Part shown: one piece after another, positions 8,137 to 16,345 of the stretch
Position numbering within the stretch: the stretch's first letter is position 1
How the letters are laid out: each line of letters starts with the position of its first letter
The notes under the pieces: generated by a model
The model's database searches: none
The model's input: only the letters and a program-made list of their open reading frames with translations
What the model was told of the DNA's origin: nothing
Origin: Phycisphaerae bacterium
Lineage (GTDB): Bacteria > Planctomycetota > Phycisphaerae > Sedimentisphaerales > Anaerobacaceae
NCBI GenBank assembly: GCA_012744475.1
Contig: JAAYBV010000057.1
Location: 1-57,845, forward strand
Length of the DNA: 57,845 nt
Reading direction: 5' to 3'
Translations under genes and position numbers: made by a program

Positions 8137-8859
8137 CTACGCTTCACGCCCTCTGCGTGGCGGGCCATGGGGGAAGTTGAGGGTGGCGAAGGGGCCGTGG
8201 TGGCGACGGGCGGCTTCGTCGTAGGCCAGGGCGGCGTCGATCTCGTCGTCGAAGTAGCCCAGCGGGATGGTGCGGCCCTGGACGCCGATCCGCGCGAACC
8301 ACTGGCGCATGGCCTTGTGCCAGGTGACGCCGCGATAGGCGGAGTGCCCGCCGGAGCGGCCGGCCCTCGCGCGGTTGCAGGCGTTCTGTGCGGGGGTGGC
8401 GCTCCGCAGGTTGGCCTTGCGATTGTCCAGGCCGTTGCGGCTGACGTGGTCCACGAGCAGGCCGTCGCGCACGTGCAGGATCTGGCGGTGCATCTTGATC
8501 GTGATCTCCCTGCGTGTCACGGGGTCCCAGACCTTCCGCTGGGCGTAGAAGGTGGTGCGGCCGCGCGTGGCGTGCCACTTGTGCCGGGCCAGCGACTCGT
8601 AATCCTCCGGATCGACCAGGGCGTAGAGGCCCTGGGTCAGCGGGATGCGGCGGAAGGCGTAGCCGTACCGCAGGCGCCGCCACAGCAGCGCCAGTGGCGC
8701 CGCGAGGCGTTCGAGCCAGGCCGGGACCTGGATGGGCCGCAGGATCGTCAAACCACCCGCCCGCCAACCATCGGGTTCTGCCGCCGAGGCCCGTCTCGCA
8801 GGCCCGACAGCGCTTCCGGCCGAACCAATGTCGGCCTCTATAAAGGGGCGGTGTTGCAC
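8137..8859 (-). CDS. HNH endonuclease with C-terminal AP2 DNA-binding domain
   Basis: The 240-residue protein has two recognisable modules. An HNH-type nuclease core spans about 120-163 (MHRQIL with His124, DHVSRNGLDNRKANLR with Asp137-His138 and Asn149). An AP2/ERF-like DNA-binding domain spans about 173-229 (SAYRGVTWHK, WFARIGVQGRTIPLGYF, AALAYDEAA, LNFP). This combination is typical of free-standing homing-type endonucleases in phages, plastids and planctomycete genomes. No intron or intein is visible beside it. The start is uncertain: GTG 8859 opens the frame, but the first 60 residues carry no domain and the true start may lie further in. A dispersed cloverleaf repeat lies just upstream. 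Confidence 0.75.
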   Translation of the reverse strand: MQHRPFIEADIGSAGSAVGPARRASAAEPDGWRAGGLTILRPIQVPAWLERLAAPLALLWRRLRYGYAFRRIPLTQGLYALVDPEDYESLARHKWHATRGRTTFYAQRKVWDPVTRREITIKMHRQILHVRDGLLVDHVSRNGLDNRKANLRSATPAQNACNRARAGRSGGHSAYRGVTWHKAMRQWFARIGVQGRTIPLGYFDDEIDAALAYDEAARRHHGPFATLNFPHGPPRRGREA

Positions 8860-9024
8860 GTTTGGTACGAAAAAAACGGCTGCTTTTCGAGATCGGACGA
8901 CGCTAAGCCCCTGTGCGGCAACGAATAAAAAAAATCTTCATGTCACGCGCATTTTGTCGTTTGGGTGTTGCGTGTTTGTGCGCGCCGGCGGACGCGCGAT
9001 GCGTGTCAAAACACTCTGGCATTC

Positions 9025-9140
9025 GTGTGGCAGCCTCAAGCCCGAAGGGCTTGGGGATGGCGGAGAGCACCACCGCCGCTTGATACGCAAGCCGAAATCG
9101 TATCAGCCATTCCCAAGGCTGCGCCTTGAGGCTGCCACAC
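9025..9140. repeat. Cloverleaf-type dispersed repeat, copy A
   Basis: The ends GTGTGGCAGCCTCAAG and CTTGAGGCTGCCACAC are perfect 16-bp inverted repeats. Inside lie arm 1 (CAAGCCC-GAA-GGGCTTG), a middle stem (GGGATGG with CCATTCCC) whose loop carries a TGATACG/CGTATCA hairpin, and arm 3 (CAAGGC-TGC-GCCTTG). Together they can form a four-way junction. Confidence 0.85.
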
Positions 9141-9175
9141 ACGCGACACGACGCCTGGGCCGTCGGCCGGTGCGC

Positions 9176-9204
9176 TTGACAGGCCCTGCCCAGGGGCATA
9201 GAGT
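9176..9204 (+). promoter_or_regulatory. Sigma70-like promoter of polA
   Basis: A consensus TTGACA (9176-9181), a 17-bp spacer and TAGAGT (9199-9204). The expected start site is about 9211, on the ATG at 9212, which has no Shine-Dalgarno sequence. This implies a leaderless mRNA. Confidence 0.5.
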
Positions 9205-9211
9205 GGCGGCC

Positions 9212-11971
9212 ATGCCCAGGACGCTCTACATCATCGATGGTCACGCGCACATCTATGCGGCCTATTTCGCCCCCATGCGACAGCAGTTGAGCAGCCCGTC
9301 GGGCGAGCCGACGAAGGCGACGTACATCTTCACGATGGCGGTGCTCGGGCTGATCGAGAAATACCGGCCGGACATGCTCGTGGTCGCGATGGACAGCAAG
9401 GCGCCGACATTCCGCAGCGAGATGTTCGCCGAGTACAAGGCGCACCGGCCGCCCATGCCGGAGGACATGCCTGTGCAGATCGCGCGGATCGAGCAGGTGC
9501 TCGAGGCGTTGCGGATTCCGATTCTGCGGGTCGACGGGTTCGAGGCCGACGACATCATCGGCACGCTCGCCCGACGTGCGTCGGCCGACGGGATCGACGT
9601 GCGGATCTGCTCGAAGGACAAGGACCTGCTGCAACTGCTCGATGCTCGGGTCAGCGCGTTCGATATGAAGACGGGCCAGGTCACCGACGCGGACGCGATG
9701 CGGCGAGAGTGGGGAATCGGGCCCGGGCAGATCGTCGACTGCCTGGCCCTGGAAGGCGATGCCGTGGACAACGTGCCCGGCGTGCCGCTGATCGGACCCA
9801 AGACCGCGGCCGAGCTGATCCGCGCGTACGGCGACCTCGACAACCTCTACGCCCACGTCGACGAGATTCCGGGAAAGCGGGGCGAGAACCTCCGAAACTC
9901 GAAGGACCTGGCGTATCTGAGCCGCAAGCTCGTGACGCTCGACTGCGGCGTTCCGATCGAAACCGACTACGAGTCGCTGAAGCTCGATCCGCCCGACCGG
10001 GACAAGCTGGCGGCGCTGTTCAACGAGCTGGGCTTTGCCCGGCTGCTGACACAGTTCGGCTTCAAGGTGGAAAGCAATTCGGTCCCCGCGCCGGCGCCTG
10101 TGGAGTCGCACGCTGTGGCGCCGACGCCGACTGCTGCGGCGGGTGAGCCGGCATCGGCCCGGACCACGCCACACGAGTACACGCTGATCGATACGCCCGA
10201 AGCGTTCGAGCGATTTGCGAGCGAGCTGAAGAAACAGACGCTCTTTGCGGTCGACACCGAGACGACGTCGGTCGATCCGATGCGGGCGGACCTGGTGGGG
10301 CTGTCGTTCTGCTGGGAGCCGCACCGCGCGTTCTATCTGCCCGTGCGGGGGCCGCTGGGAGCGACCTGCCTGGACCTGGCGACGGTCCGCCGGACGGTCG
10401 CGCCGATCCTGGCGGACGAGGGCGTGCGCAAGGTCGGGCAGAACATCAAGTACGACTGGCTCGTTCTGCACAACGCGGGCATGCCCGTTCGGGGCGTCGA
10501 TTTCGACACGATGGTCGCGTCGTATTGTCTCGATCCGGGCCGCAGCAGCCATTCGATGGATAACATGGCTCGCGATTATCTGCATTACGAGTGCGTGCCC
10601 ATCGTCGCGCTGATCGGCAAGGGGAAGAACCAGCTCACGTTCGATATGGTCGACACCGTGGCGGCGTGCGAGTATGCCGCCGAGGACGCCGACGTCACGT
10701 GGCGGCTGTATCTGTACCTCCAGGAGCGGCTGGCGGCCGAGCCCGGCCTGGCGAAGCTGTTCGCGGACGTGGAGATGCCGCTGGTGCCTGTGCTGGCGCA
10801 GATGGAGCTGAACGGCGTCTCGCTGGACACGAGCCTGCTGCGGACGATGTCGGTCGAGCTGAGCGAGGCGCTGGAGTTCCTCAGCGAGCGGATCTACAAA
10901 GAGGCGGGGGGCGTCTTCAACATCGACTCGCCCAAGCAGCTCGGCGAGGTGCTGTTCGACCGGCTGGGGCTGGCGGCCGGGCGCGTCGGCAAGACCGGCC
11001 GCAGCACCGACGCCAGCGTGCTGGAGGAGCTGGCCGACGAGCACCCGATCGCGGCCCTGGTCCTGGAGCATCGCACGCTGAGCAAGCTCAAGAACACCTA
11101 CACCGACAAGCTGGCGGCCATGATCAACCCGCGCACCGGCCGGCTGCACGCATCGTTCAACCAGACCGTCACGGCCACCGGGCGGCTGTCATCGAGCGAC
11201 CCGAACCTCCAGAACATCCCGATCCGTACCGAACTCGGGCGCAAGATCCGCGCGGCCTTCGTCCCGCAGAGCCCGACGGACTGCATCCTCAGCGCCGACT
11301 ACAGCCAGATCGAGCTGCGTCTGCTGGCGGAATTCTCGCGCGACGAGGCGCTGCGCGCCGCGTTTGCGGCCGACCAGGACATCCATCGCTTCGTCGCCTC
11401 GCAGGTCTACGGCGTGCCGCTGGAGGCGGTCACCAGCGAGATGCGGTCGCGGAGCAAGGCGGTCAGCTTCGGCCTCATCTACGGCCAGGGGGCGTTCGGG
11501 CTGTCGCGCGTCACGGGCATGAGCGCCGCCGACGCCAGGCAATTCATCGAAGACTACTTCGCGCGGTACGGCTCGGTCCGCGCGTTCCTCGATTCGTGCG
11601 TGGAGAAGGCCCGGCGGACGGGGTACGCCGAAACGATTCTCGGACGTCGCCGCCGGATCCTCGACATCAAGAGCCGCAACGGAGGCCGCCGCGCGCAGGC
11701 CGAGCGTCTGGCGGTCAACACCGTGATCCAGGGCTCGGCCGCCGACCTGATCAAGGTCGCGATGCTGGCGATCCAGAGGCAGATCGACACGGAGCGTTTG
11801 CCGGTCCGCATGGTGCTTCAGGTCCACGACGAGCTCGTGTTCGAGCTTCCGTCGGCCGAGGCCCAGACGCACGCCGCGTGGATTTCCAGAGCGATGACCA
11901 CCGCCATCCCGCTCGATGTCCCACTGAAGGTGGACGTTGCGTACGGCCCCTCCTGGCTCAGTGACAAATAA
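9212..11971 (+). CDS. polA: DNA polymerase I
   Basis: PolA fills gaps and removes primers in replication and excision repair. The 919-residue protein has three full domains. A 5'-3' flap nuclease spans about 1-290 (YIIDGHAHIYAAYFAP; EADDIIGTLA). A 3'-5' proofreading exonuclease spans about 330-520, with all three exo motifs (FAVDTET near 344, NIKYDW, YAAEDADVTW). The polymerase domain carries motif A DYSQIELR near 696, motif B RSKAVSFGLIYG near 746 and motif C QVHDELVFE near 869. The frame is open further upstream (to 8732), but that part crosses a repeat; ATG 9212 matches the family N-terminus. The promoter at 9176-9204 abuts the start codon. The length is normal and no residue appears missing. 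Confidence 0.97.
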   Translation: MPRTLYIIDGHAHIYAAYFAPMRQQLSSPSGEPTKATYIFTMAVLGLIEKYRPDMLVVAMDSKAPTFRSEMFAEYKAHRPPMPEDMPVQIARIEQVLEALRIPILRVDGFEADDIIGTLARRASADGIDVRICSKDKDLLQLLDARVSAFDMKTGQVTDADAMRREWGIGPGQIVDCLALEGDAVDNVPGVPLIGPKTAAELIRAYGDLDNLYAHVDEIPGKRGENLRNSKDLAYLSRKLVTLDCGVPIETDYESLKLDPPDRDKLAALFNELGFARLLTQFGFKVESNSVPAPAPVESHAVAPTPTAAAGEPASARTTPHEYTLIDTPEAFERFASELKKQTLFAVDTETTSVDPMRADLVGLSFCWEPHRAFYLPVRGPLGATCLDLATVRRTVAPILADEGVRKVGQNIKYDWLVLHNAGMPVRGVDFDTMVASYCLDPGRSSHSMDNMARDYLHYECVPIVALIGKGKNQLTFDMVDTVAACEYAAEDADVTWRLYLYLQERLAAEPGLAKLFADVEMPLVPVLAQMELNGVSLDTSLLRTMSVELSEALEFLSERIYKEAGGVFNIDSPKQLGEVLFDRLGLAAGRVGKTGRSTDASVLEELADEHPIAALVLEHRTLSKLKNTYTDKLAAMINPRTGRLHASFNQTVTATGRLSSSDPNLQNIPIRTELGRKIRAAFVPQSPTDCILSADYSQIELRLLAEFSRDEALRAAFAADQDIHRFVASQVYGVPLEAVTSEMRSRSKAVSFGLIYGQGAFGLSRVTGMSAADARQFIEDYFARYGSVRAFLDSCVEKARRTGYAETILGRRRRILDIKSRNGGRRAQAERLAVNTVIQGSAADLIKVAMLAIQRQIDTERLPVRMVLQVHDELVFELPSAEAQTHAAWISRAMTTAIPLDVPLKVDVAYGPSWLSDK

Positions 11972-12442
11972 CCAGACTCCGTTTCCTCCCATCGTCCGTA
12001 GCGGTCCCGCCCGATCCGACTCCGTCTCAACAGCAATTTCGTGTGTGGGAAAACATCCTGGCATGTGGGTGGCAGCCTCAGAGCGTAGTGCAACGGAGCT
12101 TTGGGGATGGTCCGCCTGTGGCGGATGAGTGGCACATCCACAGGCAAAGGCGTCTGCGATGCGATCCATCCCCAAGTCCTGCGGACTTGAGGCTGCCACC
12201 CCTGGTTCTTTGCGCCCTCAAGGGAGTGCTGGCCTGAAATCTTGACAGACACACAATTTTGCTTGACGGGCTTGATTCCCGCGCTGTGGCCGATAGGATA
12301 GCGTCGGTCGAGATTCGTGCGAGCGCTCCGACGCGGCGGGAGACGGCTTCTGACTGCGAGCGGAATCGGAGCTTGTGCGGATGCAATATGTCACGCCACG
12401 ACGAGACCGGTGGCGGGCAGTCAGTGAGAGGCAGACTGACAC
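11972..12442. other. Intergenic region after polA
   Basis: It contains cloverleaf repeat copy B (12067-12201) with its left flank GAAAACATCCTGGCAT (12048-12063), and a weak promoter-like pair TTGATT (12272-12277) / TAGGAT (12294-12299). No terminator with a T-run is seen after polA. Confidence 0.5.
12067..12201. repeat. Cloverleaf-type dispersed repeat, copy B
   Basis: The ends GGGTGGCAGCCTCA and TGAGGCTGCCACCC are 14-bp inverted repeats. Arm 3 is CAAGTCC-TGC-GGACTTG, the middle stem is GGGGATGG with CCATCCCC, and a CCTGTG/CACAGG hairpin sits in the central loop. Arm 1 is degenerate. Confidence 0.8.
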
Positions 12443-12655
12443 ATGATCGATGCGGAGAAGTACGTTTACGAAGTCGTTTGCGGCAATAATCCGGAGCACG
12501 TGTTTCCCTTGATCTCCGACATTCCGCTCCAGACCGGCGACAGCGCCCCGAAGCAGGAGACGTATTGCGGCTCGTGCGACGCCTTCGTCCGAGTTACTGT
12601 GCGGCGCGAGCTGACGCAGGAAAAAAGGTTCGTACGTCGCCCCATGGGGCGGTGA
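12443..12655 (+). CDS. Small hypothetical protein with Cys pair
   Basis: This 70-residue frame is not recognised. Its three cysteines (Cys13 in VVCGNN, Cys42 and Cys45 in YCGSC) hint at a small metal-binding or zinc-ribbon fold, followed by a beta-like stretch (AFVRVTVRREL). It is flanked by a possible promoter at 12272-12299 and converges with rnhA with two bases between them, which fits a real gene. No strong Shine-Dalgarno sequence precedes ATG 12443. Codon use is mixed, so the call is tentative. Confidence 0.45.
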   Translation: MIDAEKYVYEVVCGNNPEHVFPLISDIPLQTGDSAPKQETYCGSCDAFVRVTVRRELTQEKRFVRRPMGR

Positions 12656-12657
12656 CG

Positions 12658-13179
12658 TCACAAGTCGTCTCGACGCGAAGCCGTCTTGGGAAAGGCTCGC
12701 CCATATGCCTCGTCGGGGGGCAGGTCGGGGCGGGTGGCGGCCTGGTTGGCGAGGGTGTCGCAGGTTTCGTTTTCGGGGTGTCCGGCGTGGCCTTTGACCC
12801 ACTCGAAGCGGACCTCATGGCCCCGGCAGGCCTCCAGCAGCCGCTCCCACAGGTCTATGTTGACCGCCATATCCTTCTTGTTCCGTCGCCAGCCGTTGGC
12901 CTTCCAGCGCGTCACCCAGCCGAGGGTCATCGCGTCGACGAGATACTTCGAATCGCTGTAGAGCGTGACGCGGCAGGGGCCCTTCAGAGCTTCGAGGCCG
13001 GCGATGGCGGCCATGATCTCCATGCGGTTGTTTGTGGTCCGGCGAAAGCCCGCGGACAGACGCTTCTCGTGCGGCCCATAACGCAGCACCACGCCATAGC
13101 CGCCCGGGCCGGGGTTGCCCAGGCACCCGCCGTCCGTGTAGATCGTCACCTTCTTGCGATCGTTCATAGGGTTTGCCAT
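12658..13179 (-). CDS. rnhA: Ribonuclease HI
   Basis: RNase HI cleaves the RNA strand of RNA-DNA hybrids (R-loops, primers). The 173-residue protein shows the family motifs with all catalytic acids: [16 protein letters not shown] (Asp), NRMEIMAAI (Glu), [11 protein letters not shown] (Asp) and [15 protein letters not shown] (His and Asp). The basic handle [16 protein letters not shown] matches the E. coli-type enzyme. The start is ATG 13179 or, 12 bases later, ATG 13167; neither has a good Shine-Dalgarno sequence. The frame extends upstream to 13344, but that part overlaps a dispersed repeat and is not coding. The C-terminal tail after the last motif is about 25 residues longer than in E. coli. 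Confidence 0.95.
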   Translation of the reverse strand: MANPMNDRKKVTIYTDGGCLGNPGPGGYGVVLRYGPHEKRLSAGFRRTTNNRMEIMAAIAGLEALKGPCRVTLYSDSKYLVDAMTLGWVTRWKANGWRRNKKDMAVNIDLWERLLEACRGHEVRFEWVKGHAGHPENETCDTLANQAATRPDLPPDEAYGRAFPKTASRRDDL

Positions 13180-13224
13180 TGTGGCGGCTCGCTCGCCCGC
13201 CGTCAACTCCGCTCTCTGACGTGC

Positions 13225-13313
13225 GTGTGGCAGCGGCAAGCAAAGCTTGCCGATGGCTCGGACCTTCAGAACGCCTATCGCCATCGGCAACCTGAAGGTT
13301 GCCGCTGCCACCC
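13225..13313. repeat. Cloverleaf-type dispersed repeat, copy D (GGCAAG subtype)
   Basis: The outer stem is GTGTGGCAGC with GCTGCCACCC. Arm 1 is GGCAAGC-AAA-GCTTGCC, the middle stem GATGG/CCATC, and arm 3 GGCAACC-TGAA-GGTTGCC. It sits directly upstream of rnhA. Confidence 0.85.
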
Positions 13314-13352
13314 AACGCTCCTCGTCAATTCCGTTCTCTCGCATGCGTATGC

Positions 13353-13426
13353 GTGTGGCAGCCTTCTGGCATCTGCGGTGCTGCTGAGGCCACCATTTTC
13401 AAGGCTACGCCTTGAGGCTGCCACCC
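13353..13426. repeat. Cloverleaf-type dispersed repeat, copy C (short)
   Basis: A shortened copy: GTGTGGCAGCC and GGCTGCCACCC form the outer stem and CAAGGC-TAC-GCCTTG forms arm 3. Arm 1 is degraded. Its left flank (CGTCAATTCCGTTCTCT) resembles that of copy D. Confidence 0.75.
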
Positions 13427-13445
13427 GATACTGCACTATGAGGTG

Positions 13446-15665
13446 CTACGGCGCAGCCGGTGACATCGGATGGCCGATCTGGATGTCGTCGATGTAGATC
13501 AGGCCCGCGCCGCCGGCGGCGGGACTGGTCCGACTCCCCAAACCGATATAGAGCATCGCGACGCTGTCGAGATCGACACCCGCGAGTTCGCTGAACGCGA
13601 TGCGCCATTCCTGCCACTGCGTGACTGTCGCGGCATCGGGATCGGGATGCATGACAACCGCGACGTGCCCGGCGTTGTCCTCGACGGCCGCATACAGCGG
13701 CGCGGGCTCGTTGCCCGGCGTGGTGGGCGTGGTCGCGGCCCGGCCACGGAAGTACACGACGAGCGTGTCGGCGCCGCCGGCGGTCCAGTCCTGGCCGCCC
13801 AGGTCGCGCTGGGACTCGGAGTAATACGGCGGCTGGGCGTTGTTGTACTCCAGGGGCATGGCCTGCTTGCCGGCGTGGACGATGGACAGCTCGGCGAACG
13901 GGGCTTCGATATAGCCGACGGTCGAGCCGGTGTCGTTGGTCCATCCGTCGATCCAGGTCTGGAAGATCGTCTGGCCGGCGTCGATGTCGTCGGTGTAGCT
14001 CTCGAAATCATCGACGGTGAGGTACTCCTTCGTGGAGAAGCTCCAGACGGGTCCCTCCCATGCGGCGGGATCATCGGCCTCGTTGGCCTCGTCCACCCTC
14101 CAGTAGTAGACCGTTCCGAGGTCCAGCCCGCCGATCGCGTAGCGGCTCTCGTCGACCGTATCGCGCAGAGCGGTTCCGTCCGCGACCGCCTGACGGTCGG
14201 AGCTGACGTAGACCGAGTGCGAAACCGCGTCCCGGCCGCCGCGCCAGTCGAGAGTGACCTCGAGATCGACGTCCGCCTGCCCATCGGCCGGCAGCGGATC
14301 GCGCGCGCTGGCTGGTTTGTGGTAGAAGCGGACCTCGCTGAGGCCGAACTGGCCCAGCGCGCTGTAGCCGGTGTCTGCGGTAAGGCGAACGTAGCGGGCC
14401 GCCACGTCGCCAAAGTCGATCGTGGTGTTGTGGGCGTAGTCGGCTCGCGCTGTGCCGCGACCGAACTGGAACTGGCCCAGACTGGTCCAACTCGCGCCGT
14501 CGGCGGAGTACTCCACGGTGACGTCCTTGAGGCCGAAGCCGAGCACCAGCTCGAACTGGACGTTGTAGTTCCAGACCCACATCTCCTGGAGCCTGTAGAG
14601 GCCGTCGAATTCGTACTGAATCCAGGTGGGCTGCGCGGCGCCGGGGGCGGACAGCCACATGTCGCCTGCGGCGATCGAATGCTGGTCGGCGGCGTTCAGG
14701 CCCGATCCGTTGGCGGTGTTCTCCGGGCCGGCGACCCCGTCGAAGCTGGAGGCGGTGGCGATGACGTTGGCGATTGGATAGACGAACGGCTCGGTGGTGA
14801 AGTTCCAGACGCTGCCCGGGTAGATCGTGCCGTCCGGCGGGGCGTTGACCTCGTCGATACGCCAGTAGTAGGTCTGGCCGAACTCAAGATTGCCGGGCGG
14901 GTCGAACGTCGTCGCGTCCTGGCCCTGAGTGACGAGGACGCCCAGCGGATTGCCGCGGGCGGCGTCGTTGACGTCGTTGGACACGGTCCCGAGATAGACG
15001 TCGTGCGTCGCGGCGTACGTCCCGGCGGTCCAGCTCAGAATCGTGTCGACCGGCACATCGGTCTGCATGTGCGCCGGCTGCGGCTCGCGGGCCGCGACGG
15101 GGACCGTGATCTCCGGGGCCGGTTCGGTGTCCATCCAGACCCGGTCGATGTTCAGATCGATGTCGCTCTGGTTCAGGTTGAAGTAGAAGTCGATGTCGTC
15201 GTTGAAGTTCCCGGTGCCGCCCACCGTCGCTCCGGTGTGCGCGTACTCGAAGCTGAAGGTCTGCACCTCGGTCGTCAACTGGATGTCGAGGGCGCGCCAG
15301 AACTGGGCCCAGTTGTGGGTCGTTCGACCCAGCAGCATCACCGAAATGCTCCTCGGCGCATCGGCACGGGCCATGAAGCTGATGTAATACGTCTGGCCCT
15401 GCACCAGCTCGAGATACGACTGGATCAGTTGCAGAGAGCCGGCGGCGCCGTCGGGAATGACGACGCGCAGCGACATGTCGCCGGACATGGTCGTGTCCGG
15501 CACCGGTTCGACGCGTTCGAAGTCCGTGGTCTCCCAGAGCCACCAGTTGTCGCCCGCAAGGGGCTCATCGAACTCCCAGTTGCGAATCTGATTGGCCCCC
15601 TGGGCCGCCGCGCCCATGCCCACGATCAGACCAAAGGCAACCAACGCTACACCCACTCTACACAT
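13446..15665 (-). CDS. Secreted multidomain carbohydrate-binding protein (CBM-like, Fn3-like, F5/8 type C)
   Basis: The 739-residue protein starts with a signal peptide (VALVAFGLIVGMGAAAQGA). An N-terminal beta-sandwich resembling CBM4/9/LamG modules follows (NQIRNWEFDEPLAGDNWWLWE, about 25-175). There are then Fn3-like repeats marked by AREPQPAHMQTDVPVDTILSW and YYWRIDEVNAP (about 180-290), and a discoidin-type domain (about 300-450) containing ARYVRLTADTGYSALGQFGLSEVRF. A second YYWRVDEAN module and a C-terminal jelly-roll segment complete it. No glycosidase catalytic motif is obvious, so it is probably a glycan-binding or cell-surface protein. The start codon is firm: AGGAGG stands seven bases upstream. 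Confidence 0.75.
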   Translation of the reverse strand: MCRVGVALVAFGLIVGMGAAAQGANQIRNWEFDEPLAGDNWWLWETTDFERVEPVPDTTMSGDMSLRVVIPDGAAGSLQLIQSYLELVQGQTYYISFMARADAPRSISVMLLGRTTHNWAQFWRALDIQLTTEVQTFSFEYAHTGATVGGTGNFNDDIDFYFNLNQSDIDLNIDRVWMDTEPAPEITVPVAAREPQPAHMQTDVPVDTILSWTAGTYAATHDVYLGTVSNDVNDAARGNPLGVLVTQGQDATTFDPPGNLEFGQTYYWRIDEVNAPPDGTIYPGSVWNFTTEPFVYPIANVIATASSFDGVAGPENTANGSGLNAADQHSIAAGDMWLSAPGAAQPTWIQYEFDGLYRLQEMWVWNYNVQFELVLGFGLKDVTVEYSADGASWTSLGQFQFGRGTARADYAHNTTIDFGDVAARYVRLTADTGYSALGQFGLSEVRFYHKPASARDPLPADGQADVDLEVTLDWRGGRDAVSHSVYVSSDRQAVADGTALRDTVDESRYAIGGLDLGTVYYWRVDEANEADDPAAWEGPVWSFSTKEYLTVDDFESYTDDIDAGQTIFQTWIDGWTNDTGSTVGYIEAPFAELSIVHAGKQAMPLEYNNAQPPYYSESQRDLGGQDWTAGGADTLVVYFRGRAATTPTTPGNEPAPLYAAVEDNAGHVAVVMHPDPDAATVTQWQEWRIAFSELAGVDLDSVAMLYIGLGSRTSPAAGGAGLIYIDDIQIGHPMSPAAP

Positions 15666-16079
15666 GGTGATCCTCCTTCAGAAAAGACCGGGATGATGTC
15701 AGAGCCGGCCGCGAGAGAAAAGCCGCCCGTTCCGCGCGATTCACGTCTCTTGCACGATCCATTGTCTCAGACCCTCCGGTCGCGAATGGAAATGCCGGAC
15801 CGCACGCCCACAACACCATCGATTATAGCCCCTTCCGCCCTCCCGGCCAAGAGGATTCTCCCTGACGCGATAAGCTGTCTCTTGGCGGGGGGAGCGAAGC
15901 TGTTTGTAGTGTGCCTTTGAGGGCATACTCGTCCCGGCGAAGGTAACGCCTGACGGCGTCACTACGAACCAGACCCTGACCGCAAGCCAAAATGAGTACT
16001 GGCGTCGATTCTCCCTCCGTGTGCCACGCCGGCGTCTGTGTGGATTCCACGGCAAGCCCCGTCGGGGTGTGGAGAGTCT

Positions 16080-16195
16080 GTGTGGCAGCCTCAAGGCGCA
16101 GCCTTGGGGATGGTTCTTCGCCTTTGCAACCTTCCAGCATCCGCGAGCTGTCAGGGCCTCCATCCCCAAACGCGGCGCGTTTGAGGCTGCCACAC
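16080..16195. repeat. Cloverleaf-type dispersed repeat, copy E
   Basis: 116 bp, the same length as copy A. The ends GTGTGGCAGCCTCAAG and TTTGAGGCTGCCACAC pair; arm 1 is CCTCAAGGC-GCA-GCCTTGGGG; the middle stem is GATGG/CCATC; arm 3 is CCCCAAACGC-GGC-GCGTTTGAGG. Confidence 0.85.
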
Positions 16196-16210
16196 CGCTT
16201 CGCGTGGGCC

Positions 16211-16234
16211 GTAGGGGCGAGGCATGCCTCGCCC
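16211..16234. repeat. Palindromic repeat GTAGGGGCGAGG
   Basis: GGGGCGAGGCATGCCTCGCC-type palindrome. A close relative lies inside the kinase gene at 48638-48655. Confidence 0.65.
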
Positions 16235-16316
16235 TGCCATTTCTGCCGTGGGTTAGGGGGGAGTTGCGGCGCGCCCATGAACCTCATATGGGCGATGATT
16301 CACGCCTGGATTTGCG

Positions 16317-16345
16317 TTGCGGCCCGGCGCCGGCGCTGTCACAAT
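16317..16345 (+). promoter_or_regulatory. Sigma70-like promoter
   Basis: TTGCGG (16317-16322), a 17-bp spacer and CACAAT (16340-16345), giving a leader of about 60 bases for the gene at 16413. Confidence 0.4.

Larger units (their letters stand above)
8860..9211. other. Intergenic region between the HNH gene and polA
   Basis: Divergent genes flank this region. It holds cloverleaf repeat copy A (9025-9140), its left flank GTCAAAACACTCTGGCAT (9004-9021), and the polA promoter at 9176-9204. No coding signal is seen. Confidence 0.6.

Noticed and set aside
9025-9140. Cloverleaf repeats as tRNA genes
   Set aside because: The fold is cross-shaped but has no T-loop, anticodon or acceptor features, and copies vary from 74 to 135 bp.
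8903-11149. 748-residue minus-strand open frame opposite polA
   Set aside because: It is the antisense shadow of polA in GC-rich DNA: a His/Arg/Gln-rich low-complexity translation without motifs, while polA on the other strand has every expected motif.
13470-15920. 816-residue plus-strand open frame
   Set aside because: It is antisense to the secreted discoidin-type protein, which has a signal peptide and an AGGAGG ribosome binding site.
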